This document shows positions 9,091 to 18,807 of a stretch of 64,000 bases of DNA, in pieces. A program made the translations under genes and the position numbers. The DNA is from Nocardioides limicola. Lineage in GTDB: Bacteria; Actinomycetota; Actinomycetes; Propionibacteriales; Nocardioidaceae. The DNA lies in the NCBI RefSeq assembly GCF_016827675.1, contig NZ_JAERJA010000002.1, positions 62,001-126,000 of the forward strand, in the 5' to 3' direction. Below the pieces are notes generated by a model. The model was not told the origin of the DNA. It did no database searches and saw only the letters and a program-made list of their open reading frames with translations. The number at the start of each line of letters is the position of its first letter. Within the stretch, counting starts at the first letter, position 1.

Positions 9091-10632
9091 GTGACGACAC
9101 ACACGACGTACGACGTGGTGGTGGTGGGCGCCGGCCACAACGGACTGGTCGCCGCCGCCCGACTGGCCAGGGCCGGGCAGTCGGTGCTGGTGCTGGAACG
9201 GGCCGGCCAGGTCGGCGGGGCCGCGGTCTCGGCACAGGCGTTCGCGGGAGTGCCCGCCCGACTGTCCAGGTACTCGTACCTGGTCAGCCTGATGCCGCAG
9301 GCACTCATCGAGGAGTTGGACCTGCCGATCCGGCTGGCCTCACGCGCCGTGGCGTCGTACACACCGGTCCCAGGTGGCCCCGGACTGTTGGTGGAGCGGG
9401 CCGAGGGCGAAGCCACCCGGGCGTCCTTCCGGACGTTGACCGGCAGCGATGACGAGTACGACGCCTGGCGCGACTTCTACAGCCGCGCCGACACCCTGTG
9501 CCGGGCGATCGCACCGACCCTGATGGAGCCACTGCCCCGAGAGCAGGTGCTGCGCGCACAGGTCGACGCGCAGGTCTGGCGCGACTTCGTCACCACTGCG
9601 ATCGGGCACGCCATCGAGCGCACCTTCGACGACGACACGGTCCGCGGCGTGGTGGCCACCGATGCATTGATCGGCACCTTCGCGTCACTGGCCGACCCCT
9701 CGCTGATCCAGAACCGATGCCTGCTCTACCACCTGGTCGGCGGCGAGTGGCGGGTTCCGATCGGCGGCATGGGGGCGGTCACCGACGCGCTGCTGGCCGC
9801 AGCCAGCAACCCGGGCGCCCAGATCCTGACCGGCGCCGAGGTGGAGCGGATCGAGAGCGGTGCAGCCGGATCCGAGGTGACGTGGCGCGGCGAATCCGGG
9901 CCGCAGCGGGCCGAGTGCCGCCTGGTGCTGGCCGGGGTGGCGCCGTGGGTGCTCGACCGCCTGATCGGAGCGGAGCCGGGACCCAAGCCCGAGGGCTGCC
10001 AGGTGAAGGTGAACCTGCTGCTGGATCGGCTGCCGACGCTGCGAAGTGGCGTCGACCCCGAGGTGGCCTTCGCCGGCACCCTGCACCTGGCCGAAGGCTG
10101 GCAGGCCCTCCAGCGCGCGTACGACGAAGCGGCCGCAGGGCGGTTGCCGACGGAGCTGCCGGGTGAGATCTACTGCCACACGCTCACCGACCCCTCCATC
10201 CTGGGCGGCCGGGCGGGCCACACGTTGACCTACTTCGGCCTGCACGCTCCTGCCTCGCTCTTCGAGCCGGAGCCCGAGGCACACCGCGCCGAGGTGTTGG
10301 CTCGGGTGCTGGCCTCGATCAACGAACACCTGACCGAGCCGATCGAGGACTGCCTGGCCCGTGACGGGCACGGGCGGCCGTGTGTGGAGGTGAAGCTCCC
10401 CCAGGACGTCGAAGCCGATCTGGCGATGCCAGGCGGGCACATCTTCCACGGCGACCTCCAGTGGCCCTGGGCACCCGACGAGGCGGCGCTGGACACCCCG
10501 GCGCGCCGGTGGGGCGTGGAGAGCCGGGTGCCCGGCGTACTCCTGTGCGGCTCCGGCGCCCGTCGCGGCGGCGCGGTCTCCGGGCTCGGCGGCCACAACG
10601 CCTCGGCCGCGGCCCTGGAACTGCTCGAGTGA
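9091..10632 (+). CDS. FAD-dependent oxidoreductase, phytoene desaturase/PYROXD2-like
   Basis: A 513-residue flavoprotein of the amine oxidase/carotenoid desaturase superfamily. The N-terminus has the FAD-binding motif VVGAGHNGLVAAARLARAG followed by an acidic residue in VLVLERAGQ, and GGAAVSAQ. The C-terminus ends with the second FAD segment CGSGARRGGAVSGLGGHN. This family often includes PYROXD2-like enzymes of unknown substrate; no carotenoid genes lie nearby, so carotenoid synthesis is not suggested. GTG at 9091 follows a TACGGT -10 element (9079-9084) by six bases. Confidence 0.85.
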   Translation: MTTHTTYDVVVVGAGHNGLVAAARLARAGQSVLVLERAGQVGGAAVSAQAFAGVPARLSRYSYLVSLMPQALIEELDLPIRLASRAVASYTPVPGGPGLLVERAEGEATRASFRTLTGSDDEYDAWRDFYSRADTLCRAIAPTLMEPLPREQVLRAQVDAQVWRDFVTTAIGHAIERTFDDDTVRGVVATDALIGTFASLADPSLIQNRCLLYHLVGGEWRVPIGGMGAVTDALLAAASNPGAQILTGAEVERIESGAAGSEVTWRGESGPQRAECRLVLAGVAPWVLDRLIGAEPGPKPEGCQVKVNLLLDRLPTLRSGVDPEVAFAGTLHLAEGWQALQRAYDEAAAGRLPTELPGEIYCHTLTDPSILGGRAGHTLTYFGLHAPASLFEPEPEAHRAEVLARVLASINEHLTEPIEDCLARDGHGRPCVEVKLPQDVEADLAMPGGHIFHGDLQWPWAPDEAALDTPARRWGVESRVPGVLLCGSGARRGGAVSGLGGHNASAAALELLE

Positions 10633-10705
10633 GGAGTCCCACGCCGTCTCGATTTCACACCCGCGCGCACGGCGCGTTAGAGTTGTCTTCGCTGTTCGCA
10701 GCGAT

Positions 10706-10778
<73 letters not shown>

Positions 10779-10784
10779 CAGATT

Positions 10785-10814
10785 CGGCTCCCTGGCCTTC
10801 CGGCCAGGGAGCCG
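10785..10814 (+). terminator. Terminator after tRNA-Lys
   Basis: A 13-bp perfect stem (10785-10797 with 10802-10814) around a TTCC loop, followed by TTT. It lies six bases after the tRNA. Confidence 0.8.
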
Positions 10815-10849
10815 TTTGCATGTCAGCCGAGGTGCGCTACGTTGCCGCC

Positions 10850-11248
10850 ATGCCGGCCCGCCCCCCGATGTCGCCGCTGTGGCTGCTCTTCGGCTGGTTC
10901 ATGCTGCACGTGTTCGCCGTCCCGGGTGCCGAGTTCGAGCACTACACGCCACGGACCCAGCTGCTGGCGGTCGTCTTGGGCGTGCTGGCACTCTCGCTGA
11001 TGTTGCTCACCTGCTGGCGGATCTGGGGAGCACCACCCGCCTCGGCCCACCGAGATCGGGCGATCTCCTTCGCCGCCATCGCCGCGCTGACCACGTTGTA
11101 CGCCCTGCCACTCCTCGTGGGGGACCAGACCGCTGCCTCGGCCATGAGCGGCGCCGTCGCCACCTTCACGTGGATCCTCACCCTCCGGGAGGTACGACGG
11201 CTGCGTCAGGCCGGCGCGAAGGTGTCAGACACCTCCACGCCGGTCTGA
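10850..11248 (+). CDS. Small membrane protein, unknown function
   Basis: About 132 residues with four hydrophobic segments separated by short polar loops; not recognised. The C-terminal end is basic and probably cytoplasmic (LREVRRLRQAGAK). ATG at 10850 is chosen because TACGTT (10838-10843) lies six bases before it, the leaderless spacing seen at other genes here; an ATG at 10820 would add ten residues but lies only five bases after the tRNA terminator. Convergent with the phosphatase gene at 11255. Confidence 0.65.
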   Translation: MPARPPMSPLWLLFGWFMLHVFAVPGAEFEHYTPRTQLLAVVLGVLALSLMLLTCWRIWGAPPASAHRDRAISFAAIAALTTLYALPLLVGDQTAASAMSGAVATFTWILTLREVRRLRQAGAKVSDTSTPV

Positions 11249-11254
11249 GCGCGG

Positions 11255-13174
11255 TCAACTGCCGATGATGCCGCCGTCGTCCTTGGTGATGACCACGGTG
11301 GCCGACCGCGGGGTGGTGATCCCGTCCAGGTGCGGCCAGGTGCTCGGCACTCCCTCACCGGGATGCTGCAGGTTCACGAACATGGTCCGCTGATCCGGGG
11401 TGGTGATCACCCCGGTCACCTCACAGCCGGCCACGCCGGTGAGGAACCGCTTGATCTCCGGCGCTCCGTGGGCGTCGCGGCGATAGGGGTTCGCAGCCAG
11501 CATCTGATCGTTGGCGCCGGCCGGCTGGGCGCCGTCGGTCTGGATCCAGACCCGGCCGTCGGCGTCGCACCACAGCCCGTCGGGCGAGCCGAAGGCGGCC
11601 TCGGCCGGGACCGTGGACCCGTCACCGGAGTCCCGCCCCTGGCCGGCCAGCACGAACAGGTCCCACTCGAAGCGTGTGGAGGTGTGGTCGTCGCCGGACT
11701 CCCGCCACCTGATGATGTGGCCCCACCGGTTCGGCACCCGCGGGTTCGCGGCGTTCTCCTGCTTGCTGGAGCTGGTGTTGTTGGTCAACGTCAGGTAGAC
11801 CAGTCCGGTATTGGTGTCCATCGCCACCCACTCGGGGCGGTCCATCCTGGTGGCCCCGACCACACTCGCGGCCAGCCGGGTCTTCACCAGCACGTCGCCC
11901 TGGTCGGCGAAGCCGGCGCCCGCGTCGAGCCCGTGTCGGCCCTGCACCAGCGGCAGCCAGTCACCGCTGCCGTCCTCGTTGAAGCGGGCGACGTACAAGG
12001 TGCCCTCGTCGAGGGGACTGCGCCCTCGGGCCCGGGCGGCGTGCCAGTTGTCGCTGCTGACGAACTTGTAGACATGCTCGCCGGCCTGGTCGTCGCCGGA
12101 GTAGACGACCACCCGACCACCGCGGCTGGTGTGCACGTAGGCGCTCTCGTGTTTGAACCGGCCCAGCGCGGTCCGCTTGATCGGCCGCGAGTGCGGGTCG
12201 AACGGGTCGATCTCGACGATCCAGCCGAACCGGTGCGGCTCGTTCGGGTCGGCCGCGGTGACCCGGAACCGGTCGTCGTGGGTGGCCCAGCGGAACCGGT
12301 CGCCGCCGACGCCGTACCGACTCATCAGCGTCTGCACCTCGGCGGGGTAGTCGCCGGATTCGACGGCGAAGTAGCCCTGGAAGTTCTCCTCACAGGTCAG
12401 GTAGGTGCCCCACGGGGTCGGCCCCATCGAGCAGTTGTTGACGGTTCCGATGGGGCTGCGGCCGATCGGGTCCGCGGCGGTGCGCAGCAGGCGGTGTCCC
12501 GCTGCCGGACCGCTGGCGGCCATCGGCGTGTTCGCGGTCACCCGTCGGTTGAATCGCGACGGCACCACCACCCACTCACCACCGGCGGTACGCCGTACCT
12601 CGATCACCGAGACACCGTGCGCGGCCTGGGACTTGGCCACCATCTCCGCCGTCCACGCCGAGACCGGCGGCACGCCGGCGACTCCTGTGTGCAGCAGGTC
12701 CTCGGCGGTGTACTCGTGGTTGATCACCAGCAGGCCGTGCTCGTTGCCTCGCGGCCCCTTGTGCAGCGGGAAGTAGTGCATGCCGTCGTGGTGCATGCCG
12801 ACCTGGTGCTCCTGATCGGCGGCGCTGTTCTCACCCGGCCGGAACTCCGGGAAGTTCCCGCTGATCGGCGTCCCCCACGGGACGAAGGCGCGGGCGGTAT
12901 AGCCCGGCGGCACGACGACCTCGTTGCCGTAGCCCGGGCCGATCGCCTCGAAGCCCAGGAGGTGACGCCGCAGCGCGGCAGTTGTCGGGGCGTTCGTCGT
13001 GGCCGCGGCCGGTCCCGCGAGCAGCGGAGTGGTGAGGAAGCCGGCCGCCAGCGCCATGCCGCCGCCGATCAGCCCGCGGCGGCTGGCCCGGGCGGCGGCG
13101 ACGTCGGCGAAATCGGGGCCCTCGGTCGGGTTGTCGGAGATCTCGTCTGGGTCGATGTCGATGTAGGTGGTCAT
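11255..13174 (-). CDS. PhoX family phosphatase (DUF839), Tat-exported
   Basis: A 639-residue secreted protein of the PhoX/DUF839 family, whose known members are Ca/Fe-dependent alkaline phosphatases that release phosphate from organic esters. A twin-arginine signal sits near residue 31 (ASRRGLIGGGMA, then a hydrophobic stretch and an Ala-rich cleavage region). Family blocks include GNEHGLLVINHEYT, NNCSMGPTPWGTYLTCEEN and GSPDGLWCDADGRVWI. The start follows GGGAG. Phosphate-starvation control is usual for the family, but no clear PHO box was seen. It lies next to another secreted hydrolase (GH5) on the same strand. Confidence 0.88.
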   Translation of the reverse strand: MTTYIDIDPDEISDNPTEGPDFADVAAARASRRGLIGGGMALAAGFLTTPLLAGPAAATTNAPTTAALRRHLLGFEAIGPGYGNEVVVPPGYTARAFVPWGTPISGNFPEFRPGENSAADQEHQVGMHHDGMHYFPLHKGPRGNEHGLLVINHEYTAEDLLHTGVAGVPPVSAWTAEMVAKSQAAHGVSVIEVRRTAGGEWVVVPSRFNRRVTANTPMAASGPAAGHRLLRTAADPIGRSPIGTVNNCSMGPTPWGTYLTCEENFQGYFAVESGDYPAEVQTLMSRYGVGGDRFRWATHDDRFRVTAADPNEPHRFGWIVEIDPFDPHSRPIKRTALGRFKHESAYVHTSRGGRVVVYSGDDQAGEHVYKFVSSDNWHAARARGRSPLDEGTLYVARFNEDGSGDWLPLVQGRHGLDAGAGFADQGDVLVKTRLAASVVGATRMDRPEWVAMDTNTGLVYLTLTNNTSSSKQENAANPRVPNRWGHIIRWRESGDDHTSTRFEWDLFVLAGQGRDSGDGSTVPAEAAFGSPDGLWCDADGRVWIQTDGAQPAGANDQMLAANPYRRDAHGAPEIKRFLTGVAGCEVTGVITTPDQRTMFVNLQHPGEGVPSTWPHLDGITTPRSATVVITKDDGGIIGS

Positions 13175-13295
13175 CTGGGACTCCCGGAACGTCTGGACGT
13201 GGTGGACACGACCGAACCTAGGGAGGCCACAGGGCGAACCGGTGGCCGTCAGTTGAACGGCGGCGGAGCAGCCGGGGGCTCCTGGTTGAACGGGC

Positions 13296-14840
13296 TCAGC
13301 GGCGCACGATGCGCACCGTGACCGGGTCGGTGCCGGTGGCACGCACCACGAGTCGCCGCTTGGTCTGCTTGACGATCCGACCGTTGTCGACCCGGGCCCG
13401 CCACCCGTTCGGGTAGTGCAACGGACTGACGAAGATCTGCGTGGGTGCCTTGATCGACCGCTTCGGCCGGTAGCGGAAGTGGAAGTCGCCGTTGTCGGGG
13501 TTGAAGCGCGTCGACAGCGGGATGCCGGCGGTGCGCTGCGGGTAGGTGCGCACCAGCACCCGCAACTTGTCCTGCTTCACGGTCGCGAAGCTGGCGTCGT
13601 CGTGGAAGAGCCCCTGCGCGGCGTCGGCGGTGGTGGGGTCGTTCCAGTGCTTGTAGGCCCAGTGCATCCAGCCCATCAGATGGTCGTCGGCGGCGCGTGC
13701 GTCCACCGCCAAAGAGGTCACGTCGTCGGTGGCGCCCCACTCGCTCATCATCGGCACCGCGCGCATCCGCCTGGCCTGGTCCAGGGCGTGCTCCTGGCGG
13801 CCAGCGGCGAAGGAGGCACAGTTGCTGGTGTCGATCAGCGGCAGCAGCATCGAGTTCACGAAGGTCAGCGGGCAGTAGCTGTGCCAGGAGAAGCCGAGGT
13901 TCTCCTCCCCCGCCACCGCTTCGAAGTAGGTGTCCACCGGCGTCGCCCCGGCGAACTGCTGCGGCTCCCACCAGACGATGTTCCCCGGGTCGATGGCGCG
14001 GATCGCCTTCAGCGCCTTCTCGTACGCCGGCTGGAGTTCCTTGCGGTAGGTCTCCGGGCAGCCGGTGACCAGGCAGGTCATCCCCTCCATCCCCGCCCAC
14101 GGCTCGTTGATCAGGTCATAGCCCATCGAGTAGGGCTGGTTCCGCCAGGTCCGTGCCGCCACCTCCCACGCGGCCACCCAGCCGTCGAGCAGCCCGTGCT
14201 TGTTGGCGAAGAACTCGTCATAGACGGTGGAGACCTCGGGCGTCCAATAGCCCATCGGGAACGGCACCGGCAGGTACGGCAACAGCGAGTAGGGAGCGGG
14301 GCGGATCATCGCCCAGTCCGGAGCGCCCTCGCCACCGTAGGTCTCGTGCCACATGTCCTGGTGGAAGTCGAACTGCATCCAGATGCGGTTCTCGGCCAGC
14401 AGATCGATGATCCGCTGCCAGGCAGCGATGTAGCCGTGGTCGGCGACTCCAGGGGCATCGGGGGTCAGCCCGGCCCACAGGGTGCCGATGCGCGCGGCGT
14501 TGAAGCCGTGTCGGCGCAGCCACCGGGCGTCTCGTTCCAGGAACCCGCCTCGGGTGGCCGGGGGGACGTAGGGAGCGTGCTTGTAGACCAGGTTCACGCC
14601 GTGGACCAGGACCACCCGGCCCTGCGGGTCCACCATCCAGCGGCCCTGACGACGCAACTGCTGCCGCGGTCGTGGCTTCGTCTCCGCGGACAGCACGGAG
14701 CTGTGGGCGGCCACCGATCCCTCGACCGAGGCAGCCGCCGCCCCGAAGCCCAGCAGTGGGGCACCAATCAGTGGGGCACCGAGCAATCCAGCGCCGAGCA
14801 CCACCGAGAGTGCAGCCGCGGTGAGTCGTCGTACCAGCAT
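13296..14840 (-). CDS. Secreted glycoside hydrolase family 5, endoglycoceramidase-like
   Basis: A 514-residue exported enzyme with an N-terminal signal peptide (LSVVLGAGLLGAPLIGAP...). The TIM-barrel has the GH5 pattern: VLVHGVNLVYKHAPY at strand 1, QFDFHQDMWHE, the acid/base Glu in YDLINEPWAG, HSYC, and the nucleophile Glu in PMMSEWGATDD. The KHAPY and DFHQDMW blocks resemble endoglycoceramidases of Rhodococcus type, which cut glycans from glycosphingolipids; a steryl-glucosidase role is also possible. A C-terminal beta-sandwich-like part (from about residue 420) ends it. 121 bases lie between it and the downstream phosphatase. Confidence 0.82.
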   Translation of the reverse strand: MLVRRLTAAALSVVLGAGLLGAPLIGAPLLGFGAAAASVEGSVAAHSSVLSAETKPRPRQQLRRQGRWMVDPQGRVVLVHGVNLVYKHAPYVPPATRGGFLERDARWLRRHGFNAARIGTLWAGLTPDAPGVADHGYIAAWQRIIDLLAENRIWMQFDFHQDMWHETYGGEGAPDWAMIRPAPYSLLPYLPVPFPMGYWTPEVSTVYDEFFANKHGLLDGWVAAWEVAARTWRNQPYSMGYDLINEPWAGMEGMTCLVTGCPETYRKELQPAYEKALKAIRAIDPGNIVWWEPQQFAGATPVDTYFEAVAGEENLGFSWHSYCPLTFVNSMLLPLIDTSNCASFAAGRQEHALDQARRMRAVPMMSEWGATDDVTSLAVDARAADDHLMGWMHWAYKHWNDPTTADAAQGLFHDDASFATVKQDKLRVLVRTYPQRTAGIPLSTRFNPDNGDFHFRYRPKRSIKAPTQIFVSPLHYPNGWRARVDNGRIVKQTKRRLVVRATGTDPVTVRIVRR

Positions 14841-14928
14841 CTCTTCCCCTGTCCATGACGAGAACAGGTTCTAGTATGCGCCGACAGGGGTCCCCTTTGT
14901 GAACTGGGTCACTCACAGAGTGAGACGC

Positions 14929-16254
14929 TCACAACCCGAGCACGGCGTGCGCGACCAGGAAATAGATGAGCAGACCGGTGGCGTCCACCAGGGTGGTCAC
15001 CATCGGTGCCGAGATCACCGCCGGGTCGATGCCCACCTTGCGGGCCAGCAACGGCATGGTGCCGCCGACGGTGGCCGCCCAGCTGCAGATCGCCACCAAC
15101 GAGATCGCGACCACGATGGCGATGTCGAGGCCGACCAGCAGTGCGGCGATCCCCATCCCGACCGCGGCCAGGATCGAGCCGAGCAGCAGCCCCACCCGGC
15201 ACTCACGCCAGATCACCGCGATCAGATCCGAGGTGCGCACCTCGCCGACCGCGAGCGCGCGCACCGCCGCGGAGGCGGCCTGGGCGCCGGCGTTGCCACC
15301 GGTGCCGACCAGCAGCGGGATGAAGAGCGCCAGTTTGGTGACCTCCTCCAGGGTGCCCTCGAAGGCCTGCAGCACGTTGACGGTGAGCACCGCCGCGACC
15401 AGCAGCAGGAGCAGCCACACCGCGCGCGACCGAGCCATCCGCCAGACGCTGACGAACATGTAGTGGCCCTGCCACGGCGTGGACGCCGCCTGCATCTGGG
15501 CATCCTCGGTGTCGGCGGCCTCGATCACCTCGAGAGCGTCGTCGGAGGTGAACACGCCGACCAGACGGTCCTCGCTGTCGACGACCATCAGGTTCAGCAC
15601 GTTGGTCTCGAGCATCAGCCGGGCGGCTCGTTCGGCATCGTCGGTGGCATGCGCCCGCGGCACGTCCCGATCCACCAGGTCGCCGACCTCGGCACCCCGG
15701 GAGGCGAGCACCAGGTCACGCAACTCGACGACGCCGAGCAGTCGCCGGCCCGGGTCGACCACCGGCAGCGTGTAGACCGTCTCCGCATGTTCGCCGCGCT
15801 CGCGGACGATCCGCAGCGCATCGCCCACTGTCAGGCCCTCGCGCAAGGCGACCACCTCGGGAGACATCAACCGGCCGACCGAATCCTCCGGGTAGCCCAG
15901 CAGCGCGGCGGTCATCCGCCGCTCGTGGGGGCTCAGCCCTGCCAGCACCCGCTTGGCGACCTTGGCCGGCACCTCGCCGAGCATCCGGGCCCGGTCGTCG
16001 GGGTCCATCCCCTCGACCAGTTCCCGGAAGGCGTCCTGCCGGAGCCCTTCGAGCAGCGCACCCTGGTCGACCGGGTCGAGCTCCTCGAACACCTCCAGCG
16101 CCCGGTCCTTGCCGAGGAGCCGGAAGGCCACCACGGCGTCCACCGCACCGAGACGGGCCAACTCGTCGGCGATCTCGTGGGGCGCGTGTTCACTCAGCCA
16201 GGAGGCGAGGACGCCCAGATGGCGTCGCTCGATCAACTCGGAGACTCGTGTCAT
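14929..16254 (-). CDS. mgtE: Magnesium transporter MgtE
   Basis: A 441-residue Mg2+ channel. The order is the family one: an N-terminal superhelical domain with repeated LL..L.P..R..ML motifs (residues 1-125), two CBS domains that sense cytosolic Mg2+ (about 130-250), then a five-helix pore domain with the conserved PLLVGTGGNAGAQAAS motif. The start at 16254 has AGGAGG nine bases upstream (GGAGGTGGCCCATG). A longer in-frame reading upstream overlaps HU and is rejected. The 193-base gap to the divergent HU gene holds a 9-bp GC hairpin. Confidence 0.93.
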   Translation of the reverse strand: MTRVSELIERRHLGVLASWLSEHAPHEIADELARLGAVDAVVAFRLLGKDRALEVFEELDPVDQGALLEGLRQDAFRELVEGMDPDDRARMLGEVPAKVAKRVLAGLSPHERRMTAALLGYPEDSVGRLMSPEVVALREGLTVGDALRIVRERGEHAETVYTLPVVDPGRRLLGVVELRDLVLASRGAEVGDLVDRDVPRAHATDDAERAARLMLETNVLNLMVVDSEDRLVGVFTSDDALEVIEAADTEDAQMQAASTPWQGHYMFVSVWRMARSRAVWLLLLLVAAVLTVNVLQAFEGTLEEVTKLALFIPLLVGTGGNAGAQAASAAVRALAVGEVRTSDLIAVIWRECRVGLLLGSILAAVGMGIAALLVGLDIAIVVAISLVAICSWAATVGGTMPLLARKVGIDPAVISAPMVTTLVDATGLLIYFLVAHAVLGL

Positions 16255-16339
16255 GGGCCACCTCCTGGAGCGATTGGACGCACTCACCCTTTCACGTCCC
16301 GACAAGACCCCTGCGAGCGCCGCACCGCAGAACCCGAGA

Positions 16340-16360
16340 CACGCGGGCGGGGCCCGCGTG
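16340..16360. other. GC hairpin in the mgtE/HU intergenic region
   Basis: CACGCGGGC pairs perfectly with GCCCGCGTG around a GGG loop. It lies about 85 bases upstream of the mgtE start and a similar distance upstream of HU. It could be a leader attenuator or protein site; no match to a known Mg2+ riboswitch consensus is visible. Confidence 0.4.
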
Positions 16361-16447
16361 AACGCGGCGTTCCACCCGCGTAGGGTGGGCTCACTGCCCC
16401 CGTCCGCGCGGGCATTGACCGGATCACTCAGCTGAGGAGAATCACGC

Positions 16448-16726
16448 ATGACCAAGGACGAGCTCGTCCAGGGCGTCGCCAACGGCGCCGGCCTGACCCA
16501 GGCCGACGCTGACAAGGCCATCAAGGCTCTCACCGAGACCATCCGCGCTGCTGTCGCCGGCGGGGACAAGGTGCAGATCCCGGGTCTCGGGACCTTCGAG
16601 CCCCGCGAGCGCAGCGCCCGCACCGGCCGCAACCCGCAGACCGGCGCCGAGATCAAGATCGCCGCGACCACCGTGCCCGGCTTCAAGGCCGCGGCCGCGT
16701 TCAAGACCCAGGTCTCCGGCAAGTAA
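16448..16726 (+). CDS. HU family DNA-binding protein
   Basis: A 92-residue histone-like protein that bends and compacts DNA. Helices 1-2 are followed by the conserved GGDKVQIPGLGTFEPRERSART beta region, and by GRNPQTGAEIKI, the DNA-inserting arm with its Asn-Pro tip. It lacks the long basic Lys/Ala tail of mycobacterial HupB, so it is the short bacterial form. AGGAG lies upstream of ATG. Strongly biased, highly-expressed-type codons and a very strong terminator follow. Confidence 0.95.
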   Translation: MTKDELVQGVANGAGLTQADADKAIKALTETIRAAVAGGDKVQIPGLGTFEPRERSARTGRNPQTGAEIKIAATTVPGFKAAAAFKTQVSGK

Positions 16727-16733
16727 CGCCAAA

Positions 16734-16771
16734 GACGTCAGGGCCGCCCCTTCGGGGGCGGCCCTGACGTC
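16734..16771. terminator. Bidirectional terminator between HU and groES-like gene
   Basis: A perfect 17-bp stem (16734-16750 with 16755-16771) around a TTCG tetraloop, between convergent genes. It is followed by ATTTCC. The end of the stem belongs to TGACGTCATTTC, which recurs 15 bases later (16765-16776 and 16780-16791). Confidence 0.88.
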
Positions 16772-16821
16772 ATTTCCGCTGACGTCATTTCACAGGTCAG
16801 TCACTTCACGAGTCAGTCACG

Positions 16822-17145
16822 TCACAGGTAGAGGCCGGTGGCGTCCTCACCGAGACGGTCGCTGGCCACCGCATGCACGTCTCGCTCGCGCATCACGATG
16901 TAGAGCTCGCCATGCACCTCGACCTCGGCCTTGTCCTCGGCGTCGAAGAGGACGCGGTCACCGACCTCGATGGAGCGGGACTGGGGACCACGAGCGACCA
17001 CCTTCGACCAGGTCAACCGGCGACCACCCATCGCCGCGGTGGCCGGGATCACGATGCCACCCGAGGACCTCCGCTCCCCCGACTCCCGGTCGACCTCGAC
17101 CAGCAGTCGGTCGTGGAGCATCCTGATCGGCGTCTTGTCAGCCAC
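16822..17145 (-). CDS. GroES-like co-chaperonin family protein
   Basis: About 107 residues with the Cpn10 fold pattern: IRMLHDRLLVEVD at the start, GGIVIPATA, then SKVVARGPQ, VGDRVLFDAED and EVEVHGELYIVMRERDV. Unlike true GroES it has the longer SGERRSSGGIVIP mobile-loop region with changed residues and an extra C-terminal tail (ASDRLGEDATGLYL), and no groEL lies near. It is thus a stand-alone paralogue of uncertain partner. GTG at 17145 overlaps the stop of the upstream DUF3618 gene by eight bases, so the two are translated together. Confidence 0.8.
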   Translation of the reverse strand: MADKTPIRMLHDRLLVEVDRESGERRSSGGIVIPATAAMGGRRLTWSKVVARGPQSRSIEVGDRVLFDAEDKAEVEVHGELYIVMRERDVHAVASDRLGEDATGLYL

Positions 17146-17389
17146 GCACAACCTTGCGGATCACCAGGAAGGCCGCAGCCACCCCGAGCACGCCGCCTGC
17201 CACCTTGAGGATGTTGTCGGTGCGCGGGGCGCCGGTGACCGGCTCCACGAAGTAGCCCTTGACCGAGGCGACGTTGCGCCGACCGATCTCCTTCGGGCTC
17301 AGCCGCACCGTCAGCTGGTCGATGTTGGCGGCGAGGCGCTCACGCGTCTCGGCCATGTCGCGCTTGAGTTCGTCATGCTCGGAGGTCAC
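17138..17389 (-). CDS. DUF3618 domain protein
   Basis: An 83-residue protein. The first 50 residues match DUF3618 (DELKRDMAETRERLAANIDQL, then RLSPKEIGRR), a short amphipathic helix region found in actinobacterial proteins often tied to the membrane. A single transmembrane segment near the C-terminus (AGGVLGVAAAFLVI) is followed by basic RKVVRG. GTG at 17389 gives the typical VTSEHDEL start. Function unknown; coupled to the GroES-like gene by overlap. Confidence 0.8.
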   Translation of the reverse strand: MTSEHDELKRDMAETRERLAANIDQLTVRLSPKEIGRRNVASVKGYFVEPVTGAPRTDNILKVAGGVLGVAAAFLVIRKVVRG

Positions 17390-17399
17390 GCCGGCAAGG

Positions 17400-18143
<744 letters not shown>

Positions 18144-18806
18144 TCACAGCCTCCCGGTGTAGCCGCGGGACAGCATGGCCAGGTGCACACGCTCGCCGCG
18201 TTCGTAGGAACGGATGAAGAGGGCTCCGAGAGTACGCGCCATCGCCGGCCAGTGTCGCGGCGACCGTGGGTCGGAGCCGCGCGAACGCATCGCGGTGAAC
18301 ATTCGGGACATCTCGGCGGTGACCACGTCGAGGTAGCGCACCATGAACGAGGCGATCGCCACCATCTCGGCGGGGATCCGCAACCGCTGCAGCCCGGCCA
18401 ACAGGTCGGGCACCTCGGTGGTGGCGGCCAGGGTCAGCGCGCCGAGCACCCCCAGGCTGGCCTTGATCAGGAAGCCGCCTGCGGCGATCAGTCCGGCTTC
18501 GGAGAGGCTGAGGCCGAGGACCTGGATCCGTGGCCCGGTGGCCACGAACGGCATCAGCACCGCGAACACGACGAACGGCACCTCGATCAGCATCCGCTTC
18601 GCCAGGTAGCCGAACGGGACCCGTGAGGCGGCGACCACCCCGAGCAGGATGACGGCGTACGCCGCGAACACGGCGTACCAGGTGACCGGCGTGGCCACCA
18701 CTACCAGCATGAAGCCGAGCAAGGCCAGCACCTTGTGGTGCGCCTGGGCCCGGTGTACGACGCTGTGGCCGTGGTAGTGCAGCCGGTGACCGTGACCGGC
18801 ACCCAT
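18144..18806 (-). CDS. cbiQ: ECF transporter T component (CbiQ/NikQ)
   Basis: A 220-residue membrane protein linking the ATPase to the substrate-binding subunit. Several transmembrane helices are followed by the coupling helices with the two Ala-Arg-Gly type signatures: MFTAMRSRGSD and AMLSRGYTG near the C-terminus. The N-terminus is His-rich (GHGHRLHYHGHS), which could hold metal ions. Adjacent genes are one base or less apart, so it is part of one operon with cbiM, the PDGLE gene and cbiO. Confidence 0.92.
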   Translation of the reverse strand: MGAGHGHRLHYHGHSVVHRAQAHHKVLALLGFMLVVVATPVTWYAVFAAYAVILLGVVAASRVPFGYLAKRMLIEVPFVVFAVLMPFVATGPRIQVLGLSLSEAGLIAAGGFLIKASLGVLGALTLAATTEVPDLLAGLQRLRIPAEMVAIASFMVRYLDVVTAEMSRMFTAMRSRGSDPRSPRHWPAMARTLGALFIRSYERGERVHLAMLSRGYTGRL

Positions 18807-18807
18807 C

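Noticed and set aside
11330..13321. A 663-codon open frame opposite the PhoX gene
   Set aside because: Shadow of a well-supported phosphatase; composition is Val/Gly/Arg-rich with no recognisable domain.
16255..16447. Mg2+ riboswitch (M-box) before mgtE
   Set aside because: Only one short GC hairpin is seen and no M-box-like conserved blocks could be found by eye.
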